Shown here: in pieces, positions 43,435 through 56,408 of the stretch
Position numbering within the stretch: the first letter of the stretch is position 1
How the letters are laid out: each line of letters starts with the position of its first letter
NCBI RefSeq assembly: GCF_963855985.1
Contig: NC_087100.1
Coordinates: forward strand, 3,941,001 to 4,005,000
Length of the DNA stretch: 64,000 bases
Reading direction: 5' to 3'
Origin: Ostrinia nubilalis
Lineage: Eukaryota; Arthropoda; Insecta; Lepidoptera; Crambidae
Notes under the pieces: generated by a model
Databases searched by the model: none
Seen by the model: the letters and a program-made list of their open reading frames with translations, nothing else
What the model was told of the DNA's origin: nothing
Translations under genes and position numbers: made by a program

Positions 43435-44660
43435 TTAGAAAATAAATGCCTTTTGCATGCCCACAAACAACATGCATGCCTTACAGCTAATATGGCGTGT
43501 GGTCCAATACTTTCGTGCCGGTGTTATCACCCTACCATTGACCCCATCCCAATAGCGCCGTATTTTTTACGATGGCATTATACGAATTATGTCGTGTACA
43601 CGAAAAGGTATTTACATTGCACGACCAGGATTACATGTACGATCGAGCGTGTAAACTGTCAGATTATCGCTGCTACGGAAAATGCTACGACGTTTGCTCC
43701 TCGCTACGAACGTACAGACTCGCTACGAGTACAGTGCATGCGCTATAAAGATTTAGTATCTAACATGAAGCTACGAGTACTGTTTTCCTAAAACAAATGT
43801 TTTCATTATTTTGATAGTTTCAATCGTGTCTTTTTCGCAGTGTTAGTTTAATTTAATGAAGAATACGTGTCTGCGTTTCAGATTGTTTAAATTTAACTGG
43901 TTTCCCAGTTTGCTCTCGATATTAGGTTCTGTATTCAGAGCAATTGAGTTCAAAATGGAATGCGCTTTTATTGCCCATGTACCTCGTTATATATTTAGTG
44001 TTTGTTTGCGCCTCCACCACGCACGCACCACGACTGTCGCAATTCTAACGCGTGAAATGTTGGCTGTATTTCCTCAGTAACTATTCTGCATGTGGCTATA
44101 CTCGTATAAATACACTAAACTGGTTTTTGCGAAGCATGTTTGAATTAATCTAGTAGACTTTGCTAGACAGAAATCCGAGCTGGATACGAGGCGGGCGATG
44201 CAAAATTGCGACTTAAACCGGTTTCATGTGCTGTATCTTTTGTCTGTCTTAATCCTTGGCTCAAATGCCCAAAATTTTCCTTGAATACTGAAAATACGTG
44301 GCTTCGAATTTCTTTATACCTGAAACACGTAGTACAAATCTGCGAGCTTAGAACTTTTATGTTTTCCACCTTCAACTCACACGGTAGGTAGGTAGATATT
44401 AAATAACTTAGGCAACACCCCGAGTAGATAGAAATCGAAATAAAACATTCCATCAATAACAAGTTCTTTTGAAAACTACTTACCACATAATAATGGGCGT
44501 TCGAACTTCCCTAATAATAACATTATCTAAGTTCCTGACATTGTTACACAAACTTTCTAACGCCTGTCATGAGCAATCAAAAAGGTTTTATGAACTTACT
44601 ACTATCAATAATTCCAGTGTTTACATAGTTAAATACGTTAAAAATATGTTTTTGAATAAC
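43435..44660. other. No gene seen; GCTACGA cluster at 43668-43780
   Basis: GCTACGG, GCTACGA, GCTACGA, GCTACGA and GCTACGA occur at irregular 20-40-bp spacing between 43668 and 43780. The rest shows no feature. The 112-codon frame over this part has no domain. Confidence 0.45.
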
Positions 44661-44880
44661 CTAGCTTTTGCTCGCGTCAAATTCTCTCTGTCACAGAAAG
44701 ACTATCGCGCCACAATTCCCATTCCCATTCCAAAAACCGGGACAAAAACTATCCTATGTCCTTTCCCGAGACTTAAACTATCTCTACACCAAATTTCATT
44801 AAAATCGGTTCAGTGGTTTAGGCGTGAAAGTGTAACAGACAAACAGACAAAATTAATTTCTCATTATAATATTAGTAGGT
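44661..44880 (-). mobile_element. Helitron-like element, reverse orientation
   Basis: CTAGCTTTTGCTCGCGTCAA at the left and ATAATATTAGTAGG at the right are the reverse complement of the family ends. The central CCTATGTCCTTTCCCG and AAATCGGTTCAGTGGTTTAG blocks match the copy at 43190. It has lost the exact terminal TC. Confidence 0.65.
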
Positions 44881-44953
44881 ATGTAGGTAAAGTGTACTAT
44901 GATGTAAATGCGTACGATTGATAGGTAACTAACAATATTCAGTAATGTCTTTA

Positions 44954-45155
44954 TCTATATATATAAAAGAAAGTCGTGTTAGTTACTCCACTTATAACTC
45001 AAGAACGGCTGAACCGATTTAGCTGAAAATTGTCAGGGAGGTAGTTTAGAGCCAGGAGAAGGACATAGGATACTTTTTATCCCGTTCGAAATTAAAAAAA
45101 AAAGTCTGCTTATTTATTGCCATTAAGGCGGAACAAAGTTCGCCGGGTCAGCTAG
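44954..45155 (+). mobile_element. Helitron-like element, second family
   Basis: Starts TCTATATATATAAAAGAAAG after an A (44953) and ends CGCCGGGTCAGCTAG followed by T (45156). GAACGGCTGAACCGATTTAG and GGACATAGGATACTTTTTAT lie inside. It has no ORF. Confidence 0.7.
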
Positions 45156-45156
45156 T

Positions 45157-48100
45157 GTCTCAATAAAAATGGATCACGCGAGGGCGTATAAAAATATCGA
45201 TGTCCTTGGATAACCTACTTCCCTAGTTGGGAGAAACACGGAAAGCCTTCGCCTAGCGTATCTGTGCTTTGAATTCTTTTGCTATTGATTTTTGCTGATG
45301 ATGGAACTCCGGTAAAAAGTTTTGAACAGTTTTCTTAGACTCCCCGCAAACTATACATATACTTTTAGTTGGCTGATAGTTTGGCCCGGTTCTAAATTGT
45401 ATGAAGAATCGGCAGGTCCAATGTGCGCTCTTTCATACATGTCCATACTGTTTAACAGCCTGACCCAACTATCGGCCGACAAAAAGTAGGTAGTCTGCTG
45501 CTGGTTTAGAATGAACACAGTTGGGACAGACATTATACGTTAGTTATTAAATTAGTTCTATGATATCTATCTGTCATTAGAATAATCAAACTTGTCCTAA
45601 AAAGTTAAAAAAGTTTATTTTAAGAACCAATCCAATAAAAATCTTAATCATGAAATTGCCTTTTTGGGTAAAACATTTCGGCGAAATATCATGGGATTAC
45701 TACAAGATTTTCCATTTGCCTGAATTAACAACATTTTTTCTTTTCAAAAATAAGCTTTACTTATTTCATTTAAGTGACTTGATTTTGATACAAAAAGGAG
45801 CTAGTGTCTCTACGTGTGTACATATTTAATCGCAGATGGTATACTTGGTCGTGTCACTGGAACGAAAGTAGAAACGAAAAGGAAAATGTTCGTCAATTCT
45901 TAATGATACCGGAAAGTGTCATTCAATCTATACCTAGCTTTAGAAATATACAATAGATTTGATATACGTAGAAATAACGATAAACTACAAATGATTGTTA
46001 CATGTATCTTAGAAATGTGCTTAGTTTTTGGACAAGAAATATAAAGGATAGGCACCTTTTTTGTGACGTCTTCTAGTCTAGGGTTTGAAGGCTATTTGAT
46101 AGCTTTTATTACGTCTCCAGCCTACAATATCCAAGTTTTTGACAGCAGAATGTTTTTCGCCAGACACCCATTTCATTACTGAACCTCGGGAGACTTGCTA
46201 TACATTTTCAAATGGTACGATAGCACATCTAGCTAAACAAAGTGGCGTCTTATCTCTTTGTAATACAGGCTATTTTTCATCAAAAATGTAGAGTAAGCGC
46301 GCTGTACATCCATGAAATGTGGATAAATAGAACTTCTCATGAAGTTGACGAAAGCACCAACTTGAGTTGAAATAACATTCGCGACAGATCTCGAGTTTCT
46401 TTCCTTGTTTCTTTTCATTATCATGAAAATCCAATGAGCACCGCCATCGCCACACCGAACCGAGTTTACTTTTCTTAGAAATAAGATCTCATTTACGCAA
46501 TATCTTTTAGAATTTCCTATTCCCTGTTCATCGAAAACGGGGATACTACGAAGTTTCCTTAAAAATACCTGTTTATCATAAAGAAATGAATGTTTTTATT
46601 AGTCTCAATAATTGATTCTCTCGTATTTTCATAACAAAAAGTCCGTAAGCAAATTTGCTGAATTTTTCAGTAACTATTTATTATAATCATTAGCTTACCG
46701 TGTTTAGCTATCAATTTACCTTAAATAAATTGTCTTAAGCCGACCTGGCTTAATCCCTGTTATTTAATCCTGAGGGAAGACAGTTAATAATCACTTACCC
46801 TCTGAATAATCGGAGTAGCCAGCAGTTGTTTAAACAGGTACTAGTCCTATCCAAATAACCGAGGATATATTTGCAGTCGTTGCGGAGTGCTCATAAGAAA
46901 AACTCCGGCGCTGTCCGTTACTCGTTCGTCCACTTGCGACGTGTTTTTGTCCTTTCTGTCTTACGGAATAGTGATGGGAATTGTCTGAAAAGTATCTTTG
47001 TCGTCACGTAAACGTTTTATCTATCTATCATGCATCGATTTACGCGTGTTAGTTAAAAACAGTTTTTTTTTTATTTCTTCTCTCTGAGCTACGAATGTGA
47101 ATTTTTTGCCGGGAGTACCGGCTTCAGAATTTCTTGAAATCTAGATAATTTTTTCCTTCGACTTTAAAATTTACATGTAATGTCTTTTATTCCTTGTAAA
47201 TTGACGCTCTCGTGAAGATAAAACAATAAATATAACACTACACATACACCCTTGACGGCTAACCTTGCAATATTTTTTATCATGATTTTGATTTGATTTT
47301 ATCTTATCTCATATTTTTATTATTAAGATCTCTTTTTAAAGGAGATATTATTTTTGTCGGCTGTGTATCGATATCGACAAGTGCGATGTCCCATCACTAA
47401 AACTACAAAGATTTCCATGCACTAACCCACTTGTTTCGGTCGCCGGACAGATATATTTGACCAGGCTGTTTGATGAGGATGTTTGGCCAGTTCTTTGTTA
47501 TGTCTTCTGCATTTACTTGGGTCCTTTGAACTGGCAATGTACATAGTTTATTAATTAAGTAGTCCGCAGTATTTATTTGTTTCGAACTTTATTGTGGATT
47601 ATACATTTAAGGCACAAAGGGCGTTCGGTACTTAGGATAGGTTTATTTTTAACTTGGAATTAATAATCCTGCCTAAATTTACTCGTAGTGCCTACGATTT
47701 CAACACTTATGTAAAAAAAATCCGTTTATATCCTTCAAAATACAGTTATTATTTTATTTATAAATCAAGATTATAAATCAATGAAAATATCATTCAAGGA
47801 GTCTACATTGTCCTTTCCTGTCGAATGTCAAAAAGTGAAAAAACAATGTTTAACTATTTCACCATTACGCTCTCATCTCCAATTCTGGGCGTAGGCTGCA
47901 CCCAATCTGATGTATGCTAAATAGCAGTATCCAGGAATATAGGTCACATAAATAAATCTCGAACGGAGGAAATTGTCCACAGCACTATCACGTAAAATAC
48001 AAACGAGGGACTGACTTTTCCACATCAAAGGCCTGTCGTTATTATTACTGAGCCCACTATCTCATAATGGAGCCCACACTCGCGAACAAAACGTCCACTA

Positions 48101-48860
48101 GGGTTGACGAACAGTCGATTTTAAAGTTATCGATATCGGTAAACGTGGATCAAACTAACTAGTCAACGTTATATTCATAATACATAGTTTTATTTCAAAA
48201 TTGCTTTACGGAGCAACTACGAAACTACTCAACAAGTCTTTTCTAAGAGTCTTTGTCTAAGAGTCTGTTTATTTAAATAGATGCTGGTGCTGATGCTTGT
48301 GTAGTAAAATGCATAGAAACGAATAAAACATAGTATATAAGAAGTGACTTATAGTAGTACTTTAGTAGTACATAGTTTATTTAGTATCGATAAACAATTT
48401 AGGCGTTATATCGATATATCGACATCTTAGCCACACTAAAATTAAGTCGCGCTGACCTTCGCTTTAAGCAACAGGTCATTCGGAAAGGTCACAGTCCTTG
48501 TATTAAGTATAATTTTCCACTTTACACATTCGTATCGACTTTATTAAATGACACTTAGCAGTTATACTCCGCCTGAAAAAATAGGGCTAAAAGACTTTAA
48601 ATAGGGATTTGTTTTAGTAGGTAATTAATTTAAATATAGATGTTAAGTAACTACTTTTCAGCCTACTGAGAAAGGAAGATTGATCAGTAGAAAATTTTCC
48701 GATAGCTGTGGATCTGTTCATAATTATCATTATGAAACGGGTCCTAGTCGTAGTAGTAAGACTTCAGGTGTTATGAAATGGGTAATAGCAGTGACAGTGA
48801 GAGGGGTGGCTTTAGCCGTTACTTGAACTTCATATTTGAACATACCGTAAAAGCGAAAGG
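45157..48860. other. No gene seen; ATCGATA words near 47370 and 48120-48430
   Basis: AT-rich. TATCGAT-type words cluster at 47367-47385, 48127-48140 and 48386-48423. Nothing else could be supported. Confidence 0.4.
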
Positions 48861-49035
48861 TCACTGATTGACTCACTCATAACAAAATCTCAGAAACTAC
48901 AAGTGCTAGGAGTCTCAAATTTTGCATGGGAGTTCCTTTTTGAACGTAGGTGCTCACTTAGATGGGATTTTGTAAAATTCAACCATAAGGGGGTAAAACG
49001 GGATCCACGCCTACCAAGTCGCGGGCGGTCTCTAG
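48861..49035 (+). mobile_element. Helitron-like 3' part (same family as 2922)
   Basis: Contains GGGGGTAAAACGGGATCCAC and AAGTCGCGGGCGGTCTCTAG followed by T. The left end (TCACTGATTGACTCACTCAT) resembles the 5' region of the family, but its exact start is uncertain. Confidence 0.6.
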
Positions 49036-50810
49036 TAATTATTAATAATTTATTCAAGCACACATTGAAAGTAAATCTCCCGCAGAACTTCGACATCTAA
49101 AAACACATTCCAAAGATTTTACAGCAAATCGAGCTCAGAACGAGCAGGAACAAATTGAAAACAGTCGACTCCGGCTCGTTATGTACCCGAGTCTACCATT
49201 TATCTTCATTCGGCCTTTCAATGGAATTGCTAGCGACGTTCCCCGCAACTCAATGGTGGAACTACTTATTTTGAACGGCCCAACGTAACGATTTGACTTG
49301 GCTTACCTGCTTCAAGATTAGAGAGAACACTTCTTTGGGCAGCTGAGACAATTGCAAGAGAAGCAAACGAATTTCAACTCAATCATGAGAGATTTGATCC
49401 CGTTTTCCAATAAAAAGAACCCCAATCAAACATGCGTTCAGTGCTTGAGTTGGGAAAGCAAAATTCAACCTAATTTTTTGAGAGCTTTAATTCCTTTTCC
49501 AATGAAAATAAATTCAATAAAATATGCGTTGTTCAGTACCTAGTCAATATGCCAAGCAAACCTGTTCCTTACTTCTTTTACATAACAACGATAATGTGTT
49601 TCACTGAAATCATCTTGAGCTTAAGGCATACAAAACGATGTTTCTACAAAATGTTTTCCTGGCAGAATAACGTTTCTGAATCCTCTAGAGAAAATCTAAT
49701 GCTGAAAAGTGTTTCACTGATACAAATCTGGACTGTACAATTCCCGAGTGATATAGCTAGCTTTTCCAAAACCTGAAAATACTTAGAAAACCTTCAAGGA
49801 ATGGATTACATTTCCGTGATCATCCACACGAGCGAAGACGCGGTATAATGCTAGTGAATCAATATTTTCGAGATGAGAATCTCGATGGCTTGTATGTATT
49901 TACATAATCTGAAAGCGCCGCGTATTACAGACAAGTATGTGTGGTTCATATATTATGTATTTGCATTTACTTAGCAAAATCTCACGGTACGTCGGATCCT
50001 CTTAGACAATACATTATATGCATGCCTTGTAAGTACTTGGGTACTAAACTGTAGAGGTGTGGCTTGCCTACCTGTGAAATAGATACTTAGTGCTTTGTTA
50101 GATTGTACTGTGAGTCTGTTTATATGTTGAAAACGTTTTAAGGATTTTATCTTAAATTGCTACGATCATCATGAGATACCAGCAAGCGTTTGTATCGATT
50201 CAACAGCGATTTTGTCTCTCTTAAGAATCGATACGTTCGATCATATTACTACACACTTATGAAAATTATCGCTAAGATATCTGTAAGATGCCCAAGTCTT
50301 ATTCAGACATATTTCGCATTCAGCTGAAATTTCCATCTAAAGTTATAAAAGTCTTGTTGTATTCACTCACATGAAAATCTTTCAATTTTCATCACGATTG
50401 AATGTAGCATACAGGAGTATGTTTTCACATTACTAAGTATTTATGTTCAAATAGGGCAATTTCAATGTAACTAAAATGTAAATAACTGTTCATAAATGAC
50501 TAATAAACTAGCTAAAATACTTCTAACGAGAAACCAATTTCAAAATAATTGCGTGATTGTGGTGAATGAATTCCATAGAATTCTCTTTTGGGAAACATTA
50601 AATAACATATTAGAGTTAATAATGCAATTTAAATTATGACCATTGTAACATTTGTAACTATTGATTGTTTGCCTAATTCGTAATGCATCAAAAACATTTA
50701 GTTGTTTCTCCATTGTACTTATAATAAATAAACAAATAAGGGCTAATTTGTACCATAGTTCAACTAGGGTGTAACTTTTATTAATAAGGGGGTTAACGTT
50801 TTAATCAAAA
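49036..50810. other. No gene seen
   Basis: AT-rich. At 49360-49540 the word CAA(T/A)CAAA(C/T)ATGCGTT and neighbouring text appear in two diverged copies. No coding evidence. Confidence 0.35.
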
Positions 50811-50881
50811 AAGTCTATGAAAATGTTAGTTCTTGATAGTTGCCGCTAGGGGCGCTGTACCATCTCATACATTTCCTTTAA
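50811..50881 (-). mobile_element. MITE scrap (CGCCCCTAGCGG family)
   Basis: AAAGTCTATGAAAATGTTAG and GCCGCTAGGGGCGCTGTACC match the arm of the element at 20610-20720. Confidence 0.6.
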
Positions 50882-51199
50882 TTTCCCTAAATTCCGCCCG
50901 TATTGTTTTGTAATTAATCTGTAGTAACACTATTTACAATGACCCTCAAAGGGGGAACTGAGTATTATAATCATCAAAGCGTTGCTTAGCGCTAATACAA
51001 TAGTAGTTGTCACAGACTTAATTAACACTGAAAAGGTTAGTTTACTATTCTTGGAAGCGAAAATGTTATTCTATTTCCTCAGTGCAATTACTTATTTATA
51101 CGCGCTGAAACTTTTCTAATTGGGGATGAGTTTCGCTTGGAATGCTCAAAATAAAGCTCTGTCTGTGTGATTTAGTGATCAAATACTCAGTTAAACTCT

Positions 51200-51301
51200 A
51201 AGGCACCACACCACCTAAATTTAACCGTAACTATAATAATAACTTGTGCTATTTTACGGAGATTTTTGACGTTTGTCAAAGTAAGATGGTGCAACCTAGC
51301 C
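51200..51301. mobile_element. Harbinger-like MITE, second copy
   Basis: Ends GATGGTGCAACCTAGCC followed by TAA. The interior GACGTTTGTCAAAGTAAG is the reverse complement of the left part of the 39653 copy. The left end is decayed. Confidence 0.6.
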
Positions 51302-51327
51302 TAAAGAAGAAAGAAAACTATAATCCG

Positions 51328-51468
51328 GGCCTTTTCAAGGCGAGAGTGAATAGGCACTTACAGGGCAGATATGTACCATCCTAGACCGCATCCCACTTAA
51401 CATCAGGTGCGATTGTGGTCAAATACCTGCCTTGTTATGCATAAAAAAAAAAAAAAAAAAAAAAAAAA
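51328..51468 (+). mobile_element. LINE 3' end with A tail
   Basis: The frame GLFKARVNRHLQGRYVPS ends in TAG at 51382-51384, a typical C-terminus for lepidopteran non-LTR elements. A short 3' UTR (ATCAGGTGCGATTGTGGTCA...) follows, and then a 26-nt A tract (51443-51468). Scraps of the same UTR are at 26788 and 51693. Confidence 0.75.
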
Positions 51469-51692
51469 CCCAAGACGGGTTCTTTTTGTATAGGGTACAC
51501 TACTCTAAAAATCATTTACTACTCGTATTAGGTTTTTAGTGTAAAAATTAGAACTTGTTCAGTTAAGGACTAAAATATTAACAAGTCCTCCGGAACGAAC
51601 ACATTAATTTGGGACAATATGTGAAAAATGCTGGGATTGCGGGGATAAGGCATAAACTTCCAGAGGCAAAGTATCGAAATATTTATTTTACG

Positions 51693-51755
51693 GATTGCGG
51701 TCAAATACCTGCCCTGTTCTGGAAAAAGAAACATTAAATAAAAATAAATAAAAAT
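51693..51755 (+). mobile_element. LINE 3' UTR scrap
   Basis: GATTGCGGTCAAATACCTGC followed by an AAATAAATAAAAATAAAT tract matches the end of the 51328 element. Confidence 0.6.
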
Positions 51756-51953
51756 AAATATCCTTAGACATTTTACACTGCGCTTCCAGTCCCAAACTAA
51801 GCAAAGCTTGTACTATGGGTACTAGACAACGGATATAAACATACTTAAATACTTTTTTTTTGTAAATACATACTTATTATACATAGAAAACACCCATTGT
51901 GAACGCATTGTCTTTTTAGACAAGTCCGTCATCTTTATACTTACTTTGTTAAC

Positions 51954-52093
51954 ATGATGATGATGATGATCCATCCGACCGATTTCGGCCATGGCGACCA
52001 TTCCGACTCCTAGCTGTCTTGGCGGCGCTGGTGTGCCCGAAGATGGCTTACGTAGCCGATCTTCGCGGCAAACCCCCTCGCACATTGAGGGCA
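51954..52093 (-). pseudogene. C2H2 zinc-finger fragment, probably a LINE ORF C-terminus
   Basis: On the minus strand a 64-codon frame ending at 52010 contains [21 protein letters not shown], a C-X2-C-X12-H-X3-H finger (coordinates 52031-52093). Fingers with the KIG(Y/L)xSHxRxH signature are typical of the C-terminal end of lepidopteran non-LTR ORFs. A (CAT)n tract follows on the same strand (51955-51971), as expected for a LINE tail. A host zinc-finger exon is less likely because no further fingers or splice signals are visible. Confidence 0.5.
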
Positions 52094-52390
52094 TCTGAGC
52101 ACGCCGCCAACATAGTTATAGTGAATGGCGGCAGATGGACGGGCCTTAACATACTCGTATAGCAAATGCATTGGAAGCCACGTGAATATACAATATCTCT
52201 CCAAAAATCCTTTTAATCTAGAGTCTGATTAAAAATGTTTATTAATATTCTATTAAAAATCGCAGCGCTCATAACTAGCACCACACACGGACAGCTTTTG
52301 TCCCATACTTAGTGGGTTACGGCTGATCGCGCGGGCTACAAGCCGTAACCATCGTTGTTTCACGCTGTTTAGCGTTCCATTGGCTGTGTT
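52094..52390. other. No further feature seen
   Basis: Somewhat GC-richer sequence upstream (minus strand) of the finger; it may be more of the same LINE. Confidence 0.3.
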
Positions 52391-52575
52391 ACTGTTACAG
52401 CCGGGTATATTGTAACACAGAATTAAGAGTGTGAGACGTTGAGTGTATAAAGATAGGGTTTAATACGAAAGATCAGGCGTGTAAGCTTAGGACAATACAT
52501 ACTGTTTTACTGTTACAACCGGGTATGTTGTAACACAGAATTGAGAGTGTTGAGACGTTGAGGGTATGAAGATAG
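52391..52575. repeat. Tandem duplication of a ~66-bp unit
   Basis: Copies at 52391-52456 and 52509-52575 share ACTGTTACARCCGGGTATRT, TGTAACACAGAATT and GAGACGTTGAG. Each copy has an inner palindrome TGTTACA/TGTAACA. The 52-bp spacer is not repeated. Confidence 0.75.
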
Positions 52576-54083
52576 TTCATCTTGAAAACATTGAATTTTC
52601 GGATAGATCCAGTTAATTCTGTAACCTATTACTGATGTCGTTTGAAAGAGTTGTTGAAGCACTTTCAGGATCAGTAATCAGTTTGTCGATATCTTGTATA
52701 GTTTAGAAATAATCGAATGAGATCACTTATCGTTTCCAACCTGTATAATAGGGCGTGTGTAGAGCTTAGACATTGGAAACGTTCCTAGATTCTTGATTGA
52801 AGTGTTTGAGAGACTGGTAGGTATTTCTAAGAGAGAGATGATTTTGATTAGTCATTCCTCAGATAATTGGTTCTATCTGATAGTCATGTCAGAAGTGCCT
52901 CTATACCTGGTACTTCTAATTAAGATTTCTGATTTGAGATTTCCAGCCATCTTCTACTCGAATGAATTTGATATAAGAAGTCTCCATTCAGAGAAATCGG
53001 GCTTATGACACCACGATTATCTTTTCTAATAGAAAACTAAATACGGAGTTTAACTGTGAAATAAATTTAAATGAAAATGCATTTGGCTTGTGTGGCCAAT
53101 GTTTGTTCAATTTTTGGTTGTGGTTAACCCACCACGTTTACACATTTGCATGTCATTGTTTCGTTACTGCAAACCTCAGTCATTACTACATTCAACTGTC
53201 GGCACTATCGTAGAATGTGTAAGCATTCGATTGATAAAAGATTTTCGGCTCTAAATACACACTGTTATGGGCTTTATTCAGATGAAAAGCCTTTGAATCG
53301 CTTGTCGTTTACCGATTTCTTGATCGCCTTTTGTTACCATTGTTGTTACGATTGATCACCCATGAATGTCTCGGCTCCGGTACGTTTGACTTGAACCGAA
53401 GTACACTATTAGGATCTATTATCTATTGTTTGTGTTTGAATCGAACTCTTGTCTTTGGTTTTGGACTCAATTCGACATCAATACGAGCTTAAACCATTAT
53501 GTAATGTAATATTTACAATAGGAACAAATTAAACTTAAAAGTTACCTTAAAATGCCATCATAAAGGGTCAATATTGACAGTGAGGACATTTATCACATGA
53601 TGTTGAATATTGTTTACTACGTCAGATATTTAAAGTCAACTTATGAAGACAATGTATGAGTCACTATAGCGAAAGGCTGAACATGCCGTCTGAAAGCATT
53701 ATGAACATATTTTTATTCGGACAAACCTTGTTGGTGACAGATCTTTCAATACCATTGCTAGGCATGGCTAACACCGTAGCTAGGCTAGAGTCCAAAGACG
53801 ACTAGCACCGGTGTTACCAGAACTGTCGCCAATAATCCTAAAATACATCAAATTAAATTAAATTTACTTTGTGATTCACTTTTAATCTAGATTCCCGAGT
53901 CGACGGAATCTAATCGTCTATGGAGGTATAGGAAAAACCGTTCCAACGTGAAGCGAATCCTATGAAAATTCCGCAAGCACTAGAATGAAAACGTTCGATA
54001 ATTCCGTCCCAATCATGGCACAACGATCGCAAAGCTTTCGGCATGTTCGAGACGCTTCCCGCTCATCCCTCAGGCCTCGAGTT
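52576..54083. other. No gene seen
   Basis: AT-rich, without supported features. Confidence 0.4.
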
Positions 54084-54274
54084 CAGGGTTGCCTGGTCCA
54101 AAAACAAAAAAAGCCGGACTCGGTGCTTAATTTGGCCGGACATTTTATTCTATAAGCCGGACATTCATGAGCATTATACGATCTGGAATTCGCGAAACAT
54201 TTTTTTTAGTTGTAGCAAACTTATTGGTGCCCTCCAACACGTGATGCCCTAAGCTTAAACACCTGGCAACCCTA
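54084..54274. mobile_element. hAT-like MITE, shorter relative of 17397
   Basis: Ends CAGGGTTGCCTGGTCC and CACCTGGCAACCCTA form inverted repeats. The interior has AAGCCGGACT and GGCCGGACATTTT words shared with the 17397 element. The flanks do not show a clean 8-bp duplication, so it is older. Confidence 0.7.
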
Positions 54275-56313
54275 CTCACTGGCTTTGTCCCCTTTGTTGG
54301 TTACAGATGATCGCACGTGCCCCGGCTCCAAACGAGCTGTGTTTAGACTCAGTTTGTCGCGCTAAGCGACGACCGGCGTTTGATTGACAGTGGCATTTGT
54401 GGGCCTCGGGAGAACCGGGATATTGCCTATCTGTTCCAGGTTGGGCCCGTGGGAAAAATCGTTTGGACATGTTTAATTTGTTTGTCCCCCAAAGTTTGAT
54501 GTGTTACCCTGATGAGTTTTACGGATTCGTTTCGGCAAGATGTTATTAGACAGTAATTACTGAAACGCGACCGCTCTCGAAATAAAATTGGGTAATCATT
54601 TTAAATCTGGACCTGAAGGATTATCGTGGACTCTATTGTTATTACAGAAAAGGTCGTCGTGGGAAGGAGGAAATCCTATTTAGTGGCAAAGATTAAGGAC
54701 GAATTTAATTAAAGGAGTTTGGTTTTTGAGACGCTGAGGTTAAAATGTAAAAACAATTTACTGTAGTATTTTTTTCGGAACAAATGTAACGTTTAAGGAG
54801 TTTTGTGGACCATTTCCTGGAGAATGAGTCCATAAACTTGTGTTATTATGCTTTTTGTAGCTGCGCAGTGGGAATTCCCTCACAAACTGTGTGTAAGTCT
54901 GTCGATTGTGTAGCCTCGTTTACATTAGTGAACTTTTGGTAGCTTAAGAACTTCTAACTATCATATTCAGCCTTGCAAATTAGAGCTGAAACTGGAAGCC
55001 CTGAGGCTATATTTAGGTGTGGCTGACCGAACTGTGCATCCCCACAGTGCAGATATAGTGCAGTGAGATAAATTCTTACTGAGTGCTTATATATACATAA
55101 TATTAAAAAAAACTCTTTAAGATACAACAACAAAAGAACGTCAAACTATATTTTTTTATGAATTATTAAAATTTAGTAAGCAATAACTAAATTTGAATGG
55201 GAAAGTTCTTTTAAAATCAGGCAATGGCAGTTCACTCTTGGGGAATTAAAATAGTACGATAGGCTAGGCCAAATAAATAGTAGGTACTCGTATAAGACGT
55301 AGGTAGTTGGTAGGAGAAAAATATGGATGACAAGGCTGTCAAAAGAGAGAGTCGTGCTCATGCAGTGGAGATTAAATAGCTAGCTGATGATGAGGATGAT
55401 GATGAATAAAGGGAACTACTGCGTTCACCTGCACTGTGGTCATTGCCTGGTGAGAGAAACGAGGTTTATTATATGCGTTTGTCTGGGCGTAACTGAGGTC
55501 TAGTGCCCCAGGCCCAGGGTAATGTTAGTTTGCCCTCAGCCGTGTGCATTCGACTATTGTGAAGTCAATAAGAGGCAGGTAATGGTTGAGGGTAGACTGG
55601 CAAGGGAATTAGGACTGTGTGTAGCGGGAATACGGTGTAAGACGCCGAATCGTCGTCGCAAGATATCAGTTTTGCACAATCAAAAGAAAAGATTGCACTG
55701 ATTTTCATTATGAATGTATCAATAAAAAGGTTTATTTAGATTTGGATCTCACGTCAATGGAATAAGATTAATAATGTGGTTGTTCAGATATAAACTGATG
55801 TTAACTTTATAGTGTAATTATAATAATTTAATATTTTATACACAAGTACCGCCAAGTATCGTAAACACTTTTTAAACTCAAAGATATTCTTACGTAAACA
55901 CTTTTTTCACTGAAACTTTAAAAGTTTTACCAATTTATTCTTTAAAATTTTCAAATATATCCAATAGTCTGTAAATTATACATACATCCACATTTAAGTT
56001 CTCTGAAATCCTGAACAGAGTTAGTTGATTTTTCTCCACACACAGTGTATTCCTAGTAATGGTTTTGACGTAGCTTTATCCAGTGTTTCATTGTCTACCC
56101 AACATTGTTCGCTAATCAACACTACACGATCCGTACAAAACACGAAAATCCCCTGAAAAATGCACAAATCTGGTACCTGAATAGATTTTTGCGGCGCAAA
56201 ATTTTGGTTTGAAAATAAATTTCCATTTTCGACTATTCCTATACACGTATCGAAAAATGTTGACCGCGTTCAATATTTAAATGGGATGCAAATGAAATGT
56301 AGGTATTAGGTAA
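54275..56313. other. No gene seen; balanced-composition island at 54290-54480
   Basis: At 54290-54480 the sequence is less AT-rich and includes TTTGATTGACAG, a TALE-homeodomain-type site, so it might be a regulatory element. The rest is AT-rich and featureless. Confidence 0.3.
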
Positions 56314-56408
56314 GTGAAACGACAAACGTCAAAAATCTGTCAAACTCCATACAAAAAGCACCGGTTCTCGTTATAATTACCGTCAAACTTAGGTGGTGCA
56401 ACCCAGCA
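56314..56408. mobile_element. Harbinger-like MITE, third copy
   Basis: GACAAACGTCAAAAATCTGT and TTAGGTGGTGCAACCCAGC match the 39653 copy. The left terminus is missing. Confidence 0.6.

Noticed and set aside
43453..43791. 112-codon open frame
   Set aside because: Overlaps the GCTACGA cluster, and no domain or homologue is recognisable.
44469..44921. 150-codon open frame
   Set aside because: Its second half is the reverse-oriented Helitron-like element; the rest shows no domain.
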